Position numbers and translations under genes: made by a program. Shown piece after piece: positions 28,119-37,807 of a stretch of DNA of 64,000 nucleotides. Source of the stretch: Deltaproteobacteria bacterium (GTDB taxonomy: Bacteria; Myxococcota; Myxococcia; SLRQ01); contig SLRQ01000066.1 in NCBI GenBank assembly GCA_007130885.1, forward strand, positions 1-64,000, given 5' to 3'. A model generated the notes under the pieces. It saw only the letters and a list, made by a program, of their open reading frames with translations. It was not told the DNA's origin and did no database searches. Positions within the stretch are counted from its first letter, which is position 1. Each line of letters starts with the position of its first letter.

Positions 28119-29266
28119 GACGGTGCCCTCGCCTCCAATATGAGCATCACTGTGTAACGATCCGCATCGTAGATTGCCAGCGCCGACCCATTTACGGTGT
28201 AAGAGTAGCGGCCCGATACCCGGATACTGTCCCCTAAATCTTGTCGAATGACGAGGCTTGTTCTGGCGTAAATGTCCTCACGGGCAAGGACCCCGTCGAA
28301 GGCATTTCGCTGGCAGTCGACCGAGGCTTCGACCTTCCCCCCGCTCCAACCGCGCACGCTCGACGCGAGCCGAAACCCGGGACCGACAAAAGATAAGTAA
28401 TCGCGGCTGGCGGACACCACCTCGAGCATCGGTCCGGCGGAAAACTCGACCCGGCGAACGGGCCGCCATACGGCTTGAGTGCTGGTCTCCAGCATAATCT
28501 GGTCCATGGGTTCCAAGACGTGATCATCGGAGAGAGTCGCCCTGCTGCTTCTAAACCGGGCTAGGAATACGCCTCGAAAGCCCACCCCGCCCGGAGGATT
28601 GAACCGTACCCCACCTCCGATTCCCACCGAACGGGAGCGAAGCACGGAAAGCGTAACCGCTTCCTCCTCGCCCGCCGGCCCGCCCGTTTCGAACGAGGAG
28701 AGCCCAGCCAGCAACCTCCCGTATAGAATCCACGAACGCCGCGGCCACCAGTGCGCACCCAGCTCCGCGTCGTGAAGCATACCGGTCATGCCTGAATCGA
28801 CATATCTCTGAAAACCCGGAGAGTATCCCAGCCTTACGCCGAGCCGGCGGCCTTGCCACCCAACAAAAGGACGGCCGATGACCAAGACTATGGCGTCGGG
28901 GTCCGGAGGTCCGGGGCGCAGGTACACGTTTGACGTGCCGAGAACGGCGAGCGTCAAGGAGGCTCCAACCTCTCGATACGGCCTCTGGGCAAACTCTCTG
29001 AGCAGAGCGAGAAACGCCGGGTCGACTTCGGGTCGCGACTCATCATCCTTGGCAAGAACAAGGCCAGCATCCTTGCCTGAGGCGACTCCGCCGCGGGTGG
29101 TGCCGGTAGTGTCGGAGTAGGCGGGCTGGGATACCGAGATAGCCAAGAACAGCGCAGCTAGACCGTGGCTCGAGAACCATCCCAGGTCGCCTAGACCTCG
29201 AGAACGCCGTTGCGCCCTCCAAAGCCGTCGTCCACGGTTCCGGGTGCTGCCGGATCCACCATCCAT
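28106..29266 (-). CDS. Putative outer-membrane beta-barrel protein
   Basis: Signal peptide GLAALFLAISVSQPAYS, alternating amphipathic strands throughout, start overlapping the upstream gene. Confidence 0.6.
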   Translation of the reverse strand: MDGGSGSTRNRGRRLWRAQRRSRGLGDLGWFSSHGLAALFLAISVSQPAYSDTTGTTRGGVASGKDAGLVLAKDDESRPEVDPAFLALLREFAQRPYREVGASLTLAVLGTSNVYLRPGPPDPDAIVLVIGRPFVGWQGRRLGVRLGYSPGFQRYVDSGMTGMLHDAELGAHWWPRRSWILYGRLLAGLSSFETGGPAGEEEAVTLSVLRSRSVGIGGGVRFNPPGGVGFRGVFLARFRSSRATLSDDHVLEPMDQIMLETSTQAVWRPVRRVEFSAGPMLEVVSASRDYLSFVGPGFRLASSVRGWSGGKVEASVDCQRNAFDGVLAREDIYARTSLVIRQDLGDSIRVSGRYSYTVNGSALAIYDADRYTVMLILEARAPSWRG

Positions 29267-29781
29267 ACATCTCCATCTACCACGAATTGATACTCATATC
29301 GTCCCCGAGGCAGAGATATCACGGTGCGCCAGACCTCTCCTGCTCGTTCAAGCTGATGAGCGCCGGGATCCCACCCGTTGAAATCACCCACGACGGATAC
29401 ATGTCTTGCCTTCGGAGCACGAAGGACGAAGTGCACCAAGACCTCCTCCCGAGCTTCCGGCTCGGTGGCTCGAGTTCGCTCCGCTAGGTCCAGCGGTTGT
29501 TCACGCGGCACCGGTTTTCTCTCATCTTCCGAAAAACCCAGTCCCAACCCGACCAAGAAACCCAAGGCCACCAGCCCCGTCCCGGCCGATGCAAGCCGCC
29601 ATGGGGTTGCAACGAGCGCTTCCCCAAGACGTCGCCACCAAGCGGTTGCGGGAGCTTGCCTGCCCGATACGCGAAGCATCGCTCTGTGTGCCAGATCTTC
29701 CGGGGGGTCCACGGCGTCCGAGCCAAGCTCCTCCAGCAGACTTTGGAGAGCCTCGAGCTCCTGTTCATCCCTGTCTTTCAT
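29191..29781 (-). CDS. Putative anti-sigma factor with C-terminal CBM48/AMPK-type glycogen-binding domain
   Basis: Acidic N-terminus, TM ASAGTGLVALGFLVGLGLGF, then VHFVLRAPKARHVSVVGDFNGWDPGAHQLERAGEVWRTVISLPRGRYEYQFVVDGDVWMVDP; ATGA overlap with the sigma gene. Confidence 0.85.
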   Translation of the reverse strand: MKDRDEQELEALQSLLEELGSDAVDPPEDLAHRAMLRVSGRQAPATAWWRRLGEALVATPWRLASAGTGLVALGFLVGLGLGFSEDERKPVPREQPLDLAERTRATEPEAREEVLVHFVLRAPKARHVSVVGDFNGWDPGAHQLERAGEVWRTVISLPRGRYEYQFVVDGDVWMVDPAAPGTVDDGFGGRNGVLEV

Positions 29782-30425
29782 GCCGCCTCCTTGGAAATGA
29801 TGTCGTCTAGCAGAGGCCCCAGCAGCTCCTTCAGTCGCCGACGAGCGCGGTGAACCCTCACCTTAAGTGCCCCCACCGGCACGCCCAGAGCTTCGCTGAC
29901 CCGTTCATAAGGCTCGTCTTCAAGAAGCCTCATCACCAGCGCCTCCCGCTGATCGATCGGCAAAGCCCAAATAGCCTGCTGAAGCACCTCGAGCGCGCGT
30001 CGACGCTGGACCCCATCCTCGGCGACAGCCGGCTCGACCGAGCCCACTGCTCGCAGCATCCCTCCCGCGGTGGGATCTTCACAAGCATGCTCTCTTCGCG
30101 GGGCACTCTTGTTCAGGTCTCGACAGAGGTTGAGCAAGATCCGGAAGAGCCAAGGCCTCGCGGAGCAGTCGCCTCGAAAGCTCCCTAGATTGGTGTAAGC
30201 GCGCGCCAGTGCTTCCTGCGTGGCCTCCTCGGCCAGCGCGCGGTCTCCCAGAAGTCGCCAAGCCACCCGGTACATGCTCCCGTGGTGGCGACGCACCACG
30301 CCCGCGAAAGCGTTGCGATCACCGGCCAAGACGCGCCCGATGGCGTCTTGGTCCGCAAGATCCTCGGCTTTCCGCTTCTCGTCCAGGTTCACGGACACCT
30401 CTTCTTTGCTCGAGAGTCCATTCAA
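29778..30425 (-). CDS. ECF-family RNA polymerase sigma factor
   Basis: FAGVVRRHHGSMYRVAWRLLGDRALAEEATQEALARAYTNLGSFRG..ALPIDQREALVMRLLEDEPYERVSEALGVPVGALKVRVHRARRRLKE. Confidence 0.95.
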   Translation of the reverse strand: MNGLSSKEEVSVNLDEKRKAEDLADQDAIGRVLAGDRNAFAGVVRRHHGSMYRVAWRLLGDRALAEEATQEALARAYTNLGSFRGDCSARPWLFRILLNLCRDLNKSAPRREHACEDPTAGGMLRAVGSVEPAVAEDGVQRRRALEVLQQAIWALPIDQREALVMRLLEDEPYERVSEALGVPVGALKVRVHRARRRLKELLGPLLDDIISKEAA

Positions 30426-30450
30426 AAGGAATAGACGAGCTGACCGATCA

Positions 30451-30535
30451 AAAGGTTACCCGGCTGCCACCCATCCTTGCCAGTCGGCAAGTCCAGTATT
30501 CCCAAGCTTGTCTCTTTCACCGTCTTGTAACCTTT
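30451..30535. promoter_or_regulatory. 9-bp inverted repeat AAAGGTTAC/GTAACCTTT in a divergent intergenic region
   Basis: AAAGGTTAC at 30451-30459 and its exact reverse complement at 30527-30535, between the ECF sigma gene and the beta-barrel gene. Confidence 0.55.
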
Positions 30536-30613
30536 CCCCCGAGTCCATCGTCATCAGTACGCGAGACCCAACGACTCTTCACGTCTTTGCGTCGCCGAAG
30601 GGAGAGCTTCTCG

Positions 30614-31339
30614 ATGCACCAAAACAATTTTACAACAAGAATGGCATCGCTCACCGTCCTTGCGGTCGCACTTGCCTTGCCGGCTACGGCGACGTCGGAA
30701 CCTACCGAGGAATCGCAACGACTTGGGGTGGGCCTCAAGGCAGCGCTGTTCGTGCCCGCCGCCCGAACGGGTCCCGGCGAGCTGCGCGTCGGTGAGGCAT
30801 CGGTGGAGCGAGCGATGAGCTGGGCTGGTGCTCTAGATCTGCTTTACAGCCCACCCGTTCTCGGCAACGCATTGTCGGCTCGCTTGGAGGCCGGCTACTC
30901 ACCGCTGGCGGGGGTGGGCGAGGCCAGCTTTCCCGCGGACCCCGATTTCGACGCATTTCAGTACTCCTGGGACCAGAACCTCATCCCGATCACACTGGGT
31001 ATTCACTACGAGCAGGCGCTCGCCCTTCCCGTGGGGTCCCTGTATCTAGCCGGCGGCGCGGGAGGCGCGGTGGTGCCTCTGCAGTCGGTCACCACTTACG
31101 AGAAAGACGGAACGAGCGTCCAGGACGCCCCACAAACTGCCGTGGCAACCGGCTTCTACGCGGCATTGGAGATGGGCTGGCGCCTGGGCCCCGGCCTGGT
31201 GCTGGGCGAGTACCGTTTCGTGCTTGCCAAAACCGACATGAACTTCCGTGAAACCTACGGAGGCCACATCAACACATACGCCGGCGAGGTCCAGGGCAGC
31301 CTGATTCGCCTGGGTTACCGCATCGACTTCGATATTTGA
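30614..31339 (+). CDS. Outer-membrane beta-barrel-like protein
   Basis: Signal peptide MHQNNFTTRMASLTVLAVALALPATATS; amphipathic strands ending ..SLIRLGYRIDFDI (terminal aromatic/hydrophobic). Confidence 0.65.
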   Translation: MHQNNFTTRMASLTVLAVALALPATATSEPTEESQRLGVGLKAALFVPAARTGPGELRVGEASVERAMSWAGALDLLYSPPVLGNALSARLEAGYSPLAGVGEASFPADPDFDAFQYSWDQNLIPITLGIHYEQALALPVGSLYLAGGAGGAVVPLQSVTTYEKDGTSVQDAPQTAVATGFYAALEMGWRLGPGLVLGEYRFVLAKTDMNFRETYGGHINTYAGEVQGSLIRLGYRIDFDI

Positions 31340-31410
31340 AACCCAAAAGTGCCTGACGGCGGGCTCGGTCCCTGGGCCCACCGAACCACGCAAGAAGACG
31401 AGGAGAAACC

Positions 31411-34400
31411 ATGTTAGCCAATCCCCGCATCAGGGCTTGCATCGTCACAGCCGCCCTAGCCACGGCCGCCATGGCCTCACAGGGCTGCACGGACCAGCCA
31501 TTTACCGTGGACGTGCCGCTTCGGGTCGTGTCCACGGAACCCTCGGCCGGCGCCACCCAAATCGCACGCGACCAGGTGTTGACGGTTCGATTCTCCGAGG
31601 AACTTGACGACGCCTCGGTGGACGCGGACTCTTTCCTCCTAGAGGACGGTGACGGCTCGCCTGTCGAGGTGGAGGTTGCCTACGAAGGTGGTGAATCACA
31701 CGTCGTCTCCATTACTCCGGAATCGCTGCTCTCCTACTCGGCTGAATACCGTCTCGTAATCACGACCGACGTAAAGAGGCAGCGTGACGGTGGGCCTCTG
31801 CCGGTAACCGTGTCCTCGACTTTCTCGACGGAGGATCCTCCGGTGCTCCGACTGACCGACAGCAGTCCGGGCAACGGGAGCGTTGGCGTATCTCGCGACG
31901 CGCCCATCTCTCTGACTTTCTCCGAGCCGCCGAACTGCGAGGAGCTGCAGGCCGAGGCCTCCATCGTCGAGATGAGGGATCCACATCCCAGACTGGAAGG
32001 TGAAGAGAGCTTCGAGATAGCCGGCACCTGGCATTGCCCGGAACCGACCTTCGATCCAGAGGGCCCCTCCCAAGAGATCGATTGCGACGGCGAGCCCTCT
32101 CCTTGCAAGGCGACATTCACCCCGGCCGAGGAAGATTTCTTGTTCGGCTGGTCCAGCGAAGTGACCATTACCTTACCAAAGGGGATCGGTTCGACCAGAG
32201 CCACCGAAACCGCGGGTCGACTCCCGGAGACGGCCACGGTCTCCTTCCAGGTCGAGCACCCCCCGCCGATGTATGTCACGGGCACCTCGCCCGCCGCCGG
32301 TGCCGAAGGGGTGCCTTTGGACGGCGAGGTCGTTTTGGTCTTTTCCGAAGGGGTCTACTGCAACAGCTTCACGGACGAAAAAATCTCGGTTATCGAGCAC
32401 CTCAACTCGCATCCCACCTACGGCGGAGGAACTTTCGAGCACTCCTTCGCAATAGACTGTACCACCGGCCAGTCGGCGGTGACGCTCGTGATGGATACGA
32501 ACTTCCTCTACTCCTCGGAGGTTGTCGTATCCTTGAGTGGTGGAGCATTCGATGGAGCACTGGAGAGCTCCCGTGCTACTACCCTTGGCGGGCAGCTTCC
32601 GGAAGATGTCGACTTCACCTTCCGGGCCGCTGACCCTCCATCGCTGGCGATCACCTCTTCCTATCCATCGAATGGGGCCGAGACGATCGACCTGAATGCT
32701 CTGATAGAGGTCACTTTCTCCGAACCGGTGAACTGTGAGAGCCTCGATGCCGTCTCGCTCGTCGAGCAGCTCGACGACCACGAAAACTATGGCGGCGAAT
32801 CCCTTGTCCATGAGCTGACCGTTCATTGCGAGGGCGACTCGCCCACCGTCGAACTCACTCCACATGAGACGTTCCAGCACTCTTCGCTTGTCACTTTAAC
32901 TCTCCCCGGCGGCATATACCCCGACGCCGTCGAGAGCCGGCGCGCCACCACTCGCGCGGGTCAGCTTCCCGGCGACGTGGAGTTGAGCTTCCGAACCATC
33001 GACCCACCCGCTCTCTTGGTGACAGGGGCCTCGCCGTCTCCCGGCGCCGTTCGCGTCGCCACGGACTCGAATGTATCGGTGACATTCAGCGAGCCCGTCG
33101 ACTGCGACTCGCTGAACGATCAGACCTTCTCGCTCGCCGAGCTGACCGACGACGGCTCGGTGATAGCCCACACCTGCTCCTTCTCCTGCCAGGGCTCCAC
33201 CGCTACCTGCGAGCCGGCCGACTCCTTCGGGCTGACCTCCACGGTCACGGTCTCACTTACGACCGGCATCGAATCGGAGCGGGCTTCCAGCCGCGGTGGG
33301 TGGCTGTCATCGGACTTCAGCTACGAGTTCGACATCAGCGATCCGCCGCCACTGCTCGTTGCTTCAACTCAACCGGGCGACGGCAACACGAACGTTTGTC
33401 CGGATACCCTGGTGACGGTAGTCTTCAATGAGCCGGTGGACTGCGAAACCATCGATGATACGACCTTCGTAATCGAGGCGCGCGACCCCGACAGCGGCGA
33501 CTCGTTCGAGCCGGTAACAGGCTCATATGCTTGCGGTCACGGCTCCAGCACCGTCACCTTCGACGCCCATCCGCGCTACGAATACGACTATGAGGTGCGC
33601 GTCACGCTGACCAAGGACATCGCCAGCGCGCGCGCGACCAGCGCCGGAGGGAACCTGGCCCAGGAGATACAGCTCACATTTAGAATCATTCCGGTGCCTC
33701 CTCTCGAAGTAACATCGACGGTGCCCGCCCACGAGCAGCAGAGCGTTCCACTGGGCGCGGGCATCGAGGTGGTGTTCAATCAGGATGTGCTCGTCTCCAC
33801 TCTCTGCACCGAGCCGGACGACGATGTATGCCCCCAGCCCAACGTCTGGATCGTGGAAGAGGGCGAGGCCATCGATGAGCGTCTCCCCTTGTCCCTGGTT
33901 ACGTATGATCCGGATAGCTTCACCGCGGTATTCCAGCCGGAGGTAGAGCTCGAGATCGCCTCCAGGTACGAAGTCAACGTCCGGGGAGGAATCACCGGCG
34001 TCAGGACTCAGCAAGGCGCCATATTGCTGGCCACCTACCGCTGGCATTTCGATACCGGCGTGACCGATCTAGTAGCTCGGACGAACCCGCGAAACGAGGA
34101 GACCGATGTTCCCGTCAGCACGGACATCTGCGCCGTATTCACCAGGGATCTCGACACCGACACCATCGACACCGACACCTTCTTCGTCACGTTCGAGGAT
34201 GACTTCGGCCGCACCATCAAGGTCTCCACGGACGAGCTGATCATCGACGGAGTCGACCCGGCTACCGGAGAGTCGAGCGATCTGTTCGACGCCAACCGCG
34301 TCTGCCTGGTACCGGATCCGACAATCTACGGCTGCATGCCCAAGCAACAGAGCCTGCTGTACAACACCGAGTACACGGCCACTCTCGCCTCCGGCATCGA

Positions 34401-36144
34401 GTTCGAAACAAACGAGGTCTTGGACCTGGACTACACGTGGATCTTCACCACCGGCGACCCGCCGCAGATCGCCGGGGTTTCGGCGCGAAACTTCCTGGTG
34501 GAGGTCGATCCGTTGCGCGACGGCGAGGACGTGCCGGTCAACGTGACGGTGACGATCTCGTTCTCCGAGGCGATGGAGGAGGGCTCGATAGACGAGACGA
34601 CCGTTTACCTGATCGATTCCGAAGAGACGGCAGTGCCTGCACAGGTCTCTTACGATGCGAATGCGATGGAGGCCGAGCTGGTTCCCGACTCCCTTCTCGA
34701 GTTCGACAGCGAGTACCGGCTGGTGCTGGCCTCCGGCATGCTCGGAATCGTTACGGAAGAGGAGGAATGGCTCGAACGAGACTACGAGCTCTCCTTCGCC
34801 ACAAGCAAGGCCGTGGCCGCTCGAATATCCTTCCCCCAGGGTGAGAGTGCCTACGAGGCGTCGGTAATAGCCGCGACATTCTCCCGGGACATGCACTTCC
34901 CCTCCTTGAACAGTGAAACCTTCCACGCTTACGACCATAGCCGAGACGCATTGATGACCGGCATCGTAGCCCTCAACACCGACGATCCTCGCGCGGCCGT
35001 CTTGGTCGCGGTGCCCACTTTCGAGGAGGGCAACGAAGTTGAGGTGACCATCGCCACGGCGGCGCACGATGAGCGCGGCAACCCGTTGCCTCATGATATC
35101 TCCGTGGTCTACCCCAGCATTCAAAGGGCACCCGCGTTGTCCTCCCGCATTCCCGGCACCATCGGCGCCGGCAATCTCTCCCCCAATGCCGGCACGGTGC
35201 TGGGAGATCAAGAATTCACCTTGACGCTTCCCCACCCCGGAGCACAGCTTCAAAACAGGATGATGCCGCCGTCCTTCAACGAGCAGACCATAGTCATCAC
35301 CGATGTCGACGGCTGCAACGGACCGGCGGGCGGCGTCCTCGGCATGCGGAAGGACTACCAGATTGGCGAGGCCGGCCAACCCGATGCCGTCGCCTTCCAG
35401 GCCGGTGCCTCGCTGATGAGCGGCTGTGACTACGAGATCCGGTTGGTTCAAAGTGAGTTCACAAACCTCTTCACGGCCTCGCACACCGGCGGCGATGTCG
35501 TCGTCACGGTAACCGGCGAGAGCGATCCTCCCGAGATTACGGAGGTGAGCCCGGATCCCGCGTTGCCGCTCGACGCGGACGCCGGAATCACGATCACGTT
35601 CAACGAGAACATCGATCCGGCGTCGGTCACCCCGCAAACGGTCGGGCTGACGAACTTCGATGGCGCTCTGGTCGACGCGGCCATATCGGTGGACGGCTCC
35701 TCGATATACCTGGAGCCTCGATCGCCTCTTCCTTCGGCGGGTAATCCGTATGAGCTTGAGGTAGGCGAGGTGACCGACATGGCCGGCAACGCCTTCGGCG
35801 GCGACACGTTCTCCTATGAAGTCGACGACGTGCCGCCTGTCGTAGAGGATGTCGATCCCCCGGCGGTGATGGGAGATCCCTTTGTCATCGTCTTCTCCAA
35901 GGCCGTCGCACCATCAACCATCGTTGGTGATACGGACCTTGCCGACGGCTCCATCAGGCTTCTGGATCAAGAAGCCGGTTCGGTGCTCGGCTGCCTGTCC
36001 GTGGACGGTGAGACCGTGCTGTTCGAGCCGGTCGAAGAGATGACTACGGGCCAAAGCTACACTCTCCTGGTAACCACCGAGGTAGAGGACCTGGCGGGCA
36101 ACGCCAAGAGCCAGGACTACGAGGAGACCTTCGAGGCTCCTTGA
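31411..36144 (+). CDS. 1577-aa exported protein with about 12 SbsA/BIG_5-type Ig-like repeats
   Basis: Recurrent module PP.L.VTSTxPxxGxxxVxxDxxVxVxFSEPVxCxSL.. across the length; N-terminal signal and early Cys (AAMASQGCTDQ). Confidence 0.9.
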   Translation: MLANPRIRACIVTAALATAAMASQGCTDQPFTVDVPLRVVSTEPSAGATQIARDQVLTVRFSEELDDASVDADSFLLEDGDGSPVEVEVAYEGGESHVVSITPESLLSYSAEYRLVITTDVKRQRDGGPLPVTVSSTFSTEDPPVLRLTDSSPGNGSVGVSRDAPISLTFSEPPNCEELQAEASIVEMRDPHPRLEGEESFEIAGTWHCPEPTFDPEGPSQEIDCDGEPSPCKATFTPAEEDFLFGWSSEVTITLPKGIGSTRATETAGRLPETATVSFQVEHPPPMYVTGTSPAAGAEGVPLDGEVVLVFSEGVYCNSFTDEKISVIEHLNSHPTYGGGTFEHSFAIDCTTGQSAVTLVMDTNFLYSSEVVVSLSGGAFDGALESSRATTLGGQLPEDVDFTFRAADPPSLAITSSYPSNGAETIDLNALIEVTFSEPVNCESLDAVSLVEQLDDHENYGGESLVHELTVHCEGDSPTVELTPHETFQHSSLVTLTLPGGIYPDAVESRRATTRAGQLPGDVELSFRTIDPPALLVTGASPSPGAVRVATDSNVSVTFSEPVDCDSLNDQTFSLAELTDDGSVIAHTCSFSCQGSTATCEPADSFGLTSTVTVSLTTGIESERASSRGGWLSSDFSYEFDISDPPPLLVASTQPGDGNTNVCPDTLVTVVFNEPVDCETIDDTTFVIEARDPDSGDSFEPVTGSYACGHGSSTVTFDAHPRYEYDYEVRVTLTKDIASARATSAGGNLAQEIQLTFRIIPVPPLEVTSTVPAHEQQSVPLGAGIEVVFNQDVLVSTLCTEPDDDVCPQPNVWIVEEGEAIDERLPLSLVTYDPDSFTAVFQPEVELEIASRYEVNVRGGITGVRTQQGAILLATYRWHFDTGVTDLVARTNPRNEETDVPVSTDICAVFTRDLDTDTIDTDTFFVTFEDDFGRTIKVSTDELIIDGVDPATGESSDLFDANRVCLVPDPTIYGCMPKQQSLLYNTEYTATLASGIEFETNEVLDLDYTWIFTTGDPPQIAGVSARNFLVEVDPLRDGEDVPVNVTVTISFSEAMEEGSIDETTVYLIDSEETAVPAQVSYDANAMEAELVPDSLLEFDSEYRLVLASGMLGIVTEEEEWLERDYELSFATSKAVAARISFPQGESAYEASVIAATFSRDMHFPSLNSETFHAYDHSRDALMTGIVALNTDDPRAAVLVAVPTFEEGNEVEVTIATAAHDERGNPLPHDISVVYPSIQRAPALSSRIPGTIGAGNLSPNAGTVLGDQEFTLTLPHPGAQLQNRMMPPSFNEQTIVITDVDGCNGPAGGVLGMRKDYQIGEAGQPDAVAFQAGASLMSGCDYEIRLVQSEFTNLFTASHTGGDVVVTVTGESDPPEITEVSPDPALPLDADAGITITFNENIDPASVTPQTVGLTNFDGALVDAAISVDGSSIYLEPRSPLPSAGNPYELEVGEVTDMAGNAFGGDTFSYEVDDVPPVVEDVDPPAVMGDPFVIVFSKAVAPSTIVGDTDLADGSIRLLDQEAGSVLGCLSVDGETVLFEPVEEMTTGQSYTLLVTTEVEDLAGNAKSQDYEETFEAP

Positions 36145-36169
36145 TTTCACATCGATAATGCCTCCTGCC

Positions 36170-36226
36170 GCCCGAGCGCGCGAAGTCGAGATGGAGAGGC
36201 TCGACCTAGCCCGCTCGGGCTTTTTT
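36170..36226 (+). terminator. Rho-independent terminator
   Basis: GCCCGAGCG(36170-36178)..CGCTCGGGC(36212-36220) followed by TTTTTT, with an inner GTCGAG/CTCGAC stem. Confidence 0.9.
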
Positions 36227-36339
36227 AAAGGAACGGACACGAGCCCGGGCTTGCGCCGGCAACGCTCGATGCCTACTCGAAGCGGTCCATAAGGGATGCC
36301 CCCGGCGTAACCGCGGCGTATCCGCCACAGGAGGAGAAC

Positions 36340-36636
36340 ATGCTCGTCAACATATCGATGCCCGCCGTCGCCGAGTGCGAGGTGAATGACTGCGCGTACA
36401 ACAATGAAATGAAGTGCCATGCTCGCGGCATAACCATCGGCGATCTCTCACACCCAGGCTGTGACACCTTCTTGCCGGCGGGTCATCACACCCATGAAAC
36501 CGTGCGCATAGCGGGAGTAGGCGCTTGCAAGGTGGCCACGTGCAAGCACAACGATGACCTCGAGTGCGAAGCGGACGCAATCCGTGTCGGCAGATCCGGC
36601 AACGCCGCCATCTGCAAAACCTTCGAAAAGCGCTAG
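36340..36636 (+). CDS. Tandem DUF1540 cysteine-rich small protein
   Basis: Two copies of Cx4CxYN..KCxAxxIxI..CxTF: CEVNDCAYNNEMKCHARGITIGDLSHPGCDTF and CKVATCKHNDDLECEADAIRVGRSGNAAICKTF. Confidence 0.85.
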   Translation: MLVNISMPAVAECEVNDCAYNNEMKCHARGITIGDLSHPGCDTFLPAGHHTHETVRIAGVGACKVATCKHNDDLECEADAIRVGRSGNAAICKTFEKR

Positions 36637-36652
36637 GCCGCGCTGGGCTGGT

Positions 36653-37720
36653 TTAGCCGAAAGACATCTCTCTTTGCAGATCCGCTGGGTTGCTCGCATG
36701 CAACAGCGCCGCGGACTCAGTGATCCTGCCGGCCTTGACCATCTCCAGGATGTGCTGATCAAAGGACTGACACCCAAGCTCCGAGGCCTGGCTGATATGG
36801 TGCTCGAGATCGTCCGTCTTGGAAGAGTCCTTGATCGCCTCTTGAATGGATCTGGTGCTCCTCATGACCTCGACCGCCGGCACCAGGCCTCCACCCTTGG
36901 CCTTGAGTAGTCGCAAGCTTACGGTGGCCGCCAACGACTCGGAAAGGCGCAGACGAATGCTTGCTTGCTCCTCGGCGGGAAACAGCCCTACCAGGCGGCT
37001 CACCGTGCGGCGAGCGTCAACGGTATGTACGCTGGTGATTACGAGATGGCCCGTCTCGGCCGCCTTCAGGCAAATATCCATGCTCTCGCGATCGCGAAGC
37101 TCTCCCACCATGATCACGTCCGGATCCTGACGCAGGACACTGCGCAGCGCGCTTTGAAACGATCTCGTATCCGCCCCAACCTCCCGCTGGATTACGAGGC
37201 TCTTGGCGGTCGGGTAGATGAACTCGATCGGATCCTCGATCGTTACCACGTGCGCCCGTCGCTTCACGTTTAGATGCTGCACCATCGAGGCGATAGTGGT
37301 GCTCTTACCCATGCCTGTCGCGCCGGTTACCAGCACCAAGCCCCTGGGAAGCAACGCAATATCCGCCAGCACTCTGGGCAGGTTCAGATCTTGGAAGGGT
37401 CGAATATTGAAGGGGATGACCCTGAGCACCACACCCAAAGCTCCACGCTGCTTGAAGATGTTCGCGCGAAAACGAGAGAGCCCCGGTATGGCATAGCTAC
37501 GGTCCAACTCGTCGAAGTCGCCGTCGAAGTAGTCGGGCTCACCCTTCATCACCATCAGGGCCACCGCCTCGGTGTCGGCTGGCGTAAGGGGCGGACCCTT
37601 TACCCCTACCAGGTCTCCTCGAATACGAAAAATGGGGGGGTAGCCGACCTCGAAGTGCACGTCCGATGATTCGTTTCGAACTGCGGTCTCGAGGATGCCT
37701 CTGAACTGGTCCTCGTTCAC
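36653..37720 (-). CDS. PilT/PilU-family twitching motility ATPase
   Basis: SDVHFEVGYPPIFRIRGDL, VTGATGMGKSTTIASM, VVTIEDPIEFIY, LRQDPDVIMVGELRDRESMDICLKAAETGHLVITSVHT. Confidence 0.95.
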   Translation of the reverse strand: MNEDQFRGILETAVRNESSDVHFEVGYPPIFRIRGDLVGVKGPPLTPADTEAVALMVMKGEPDYFDGDFDELDRSYAIPGLSRFRANIFKQRGALGVVLRVIPFNIRPFQDLNLPRVLADIALLPRGLVLVTGATGMGKSTTIASMVQHLNVKRRAHVVTIEDPIEFIYPTAKSLVIQREVGADTRSFQSALRSVLRQDPDVIMVGELRDRESMDICLKAAETGHLVITSVHTVDARRTVSRLVGLFPAEEQASIRLRLSESLAATVSLRLLKAKGGGLVPAVEVMRSTRSIQEAIKDSSKTDDLEHHISQASELGCQSFDQHILEMVKAGRITESAALLHASNPADLQREMSFG

Positions 37721-37807
37721 CCTTCACTCCTTGTCTGCGGACTGCGCTGTTTATTGCCCTGCGACGTAACAGTGTACCAGGCCGGATAGTGTAAACTGAA
37801 TCCTTCC

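Noticed and set aside
34069-35637. 522-aa minus-strand ORF
   Set aside because: Antisense to the Ig-like repeat gene; apparent repeats merely mirror the sense-strand repeats
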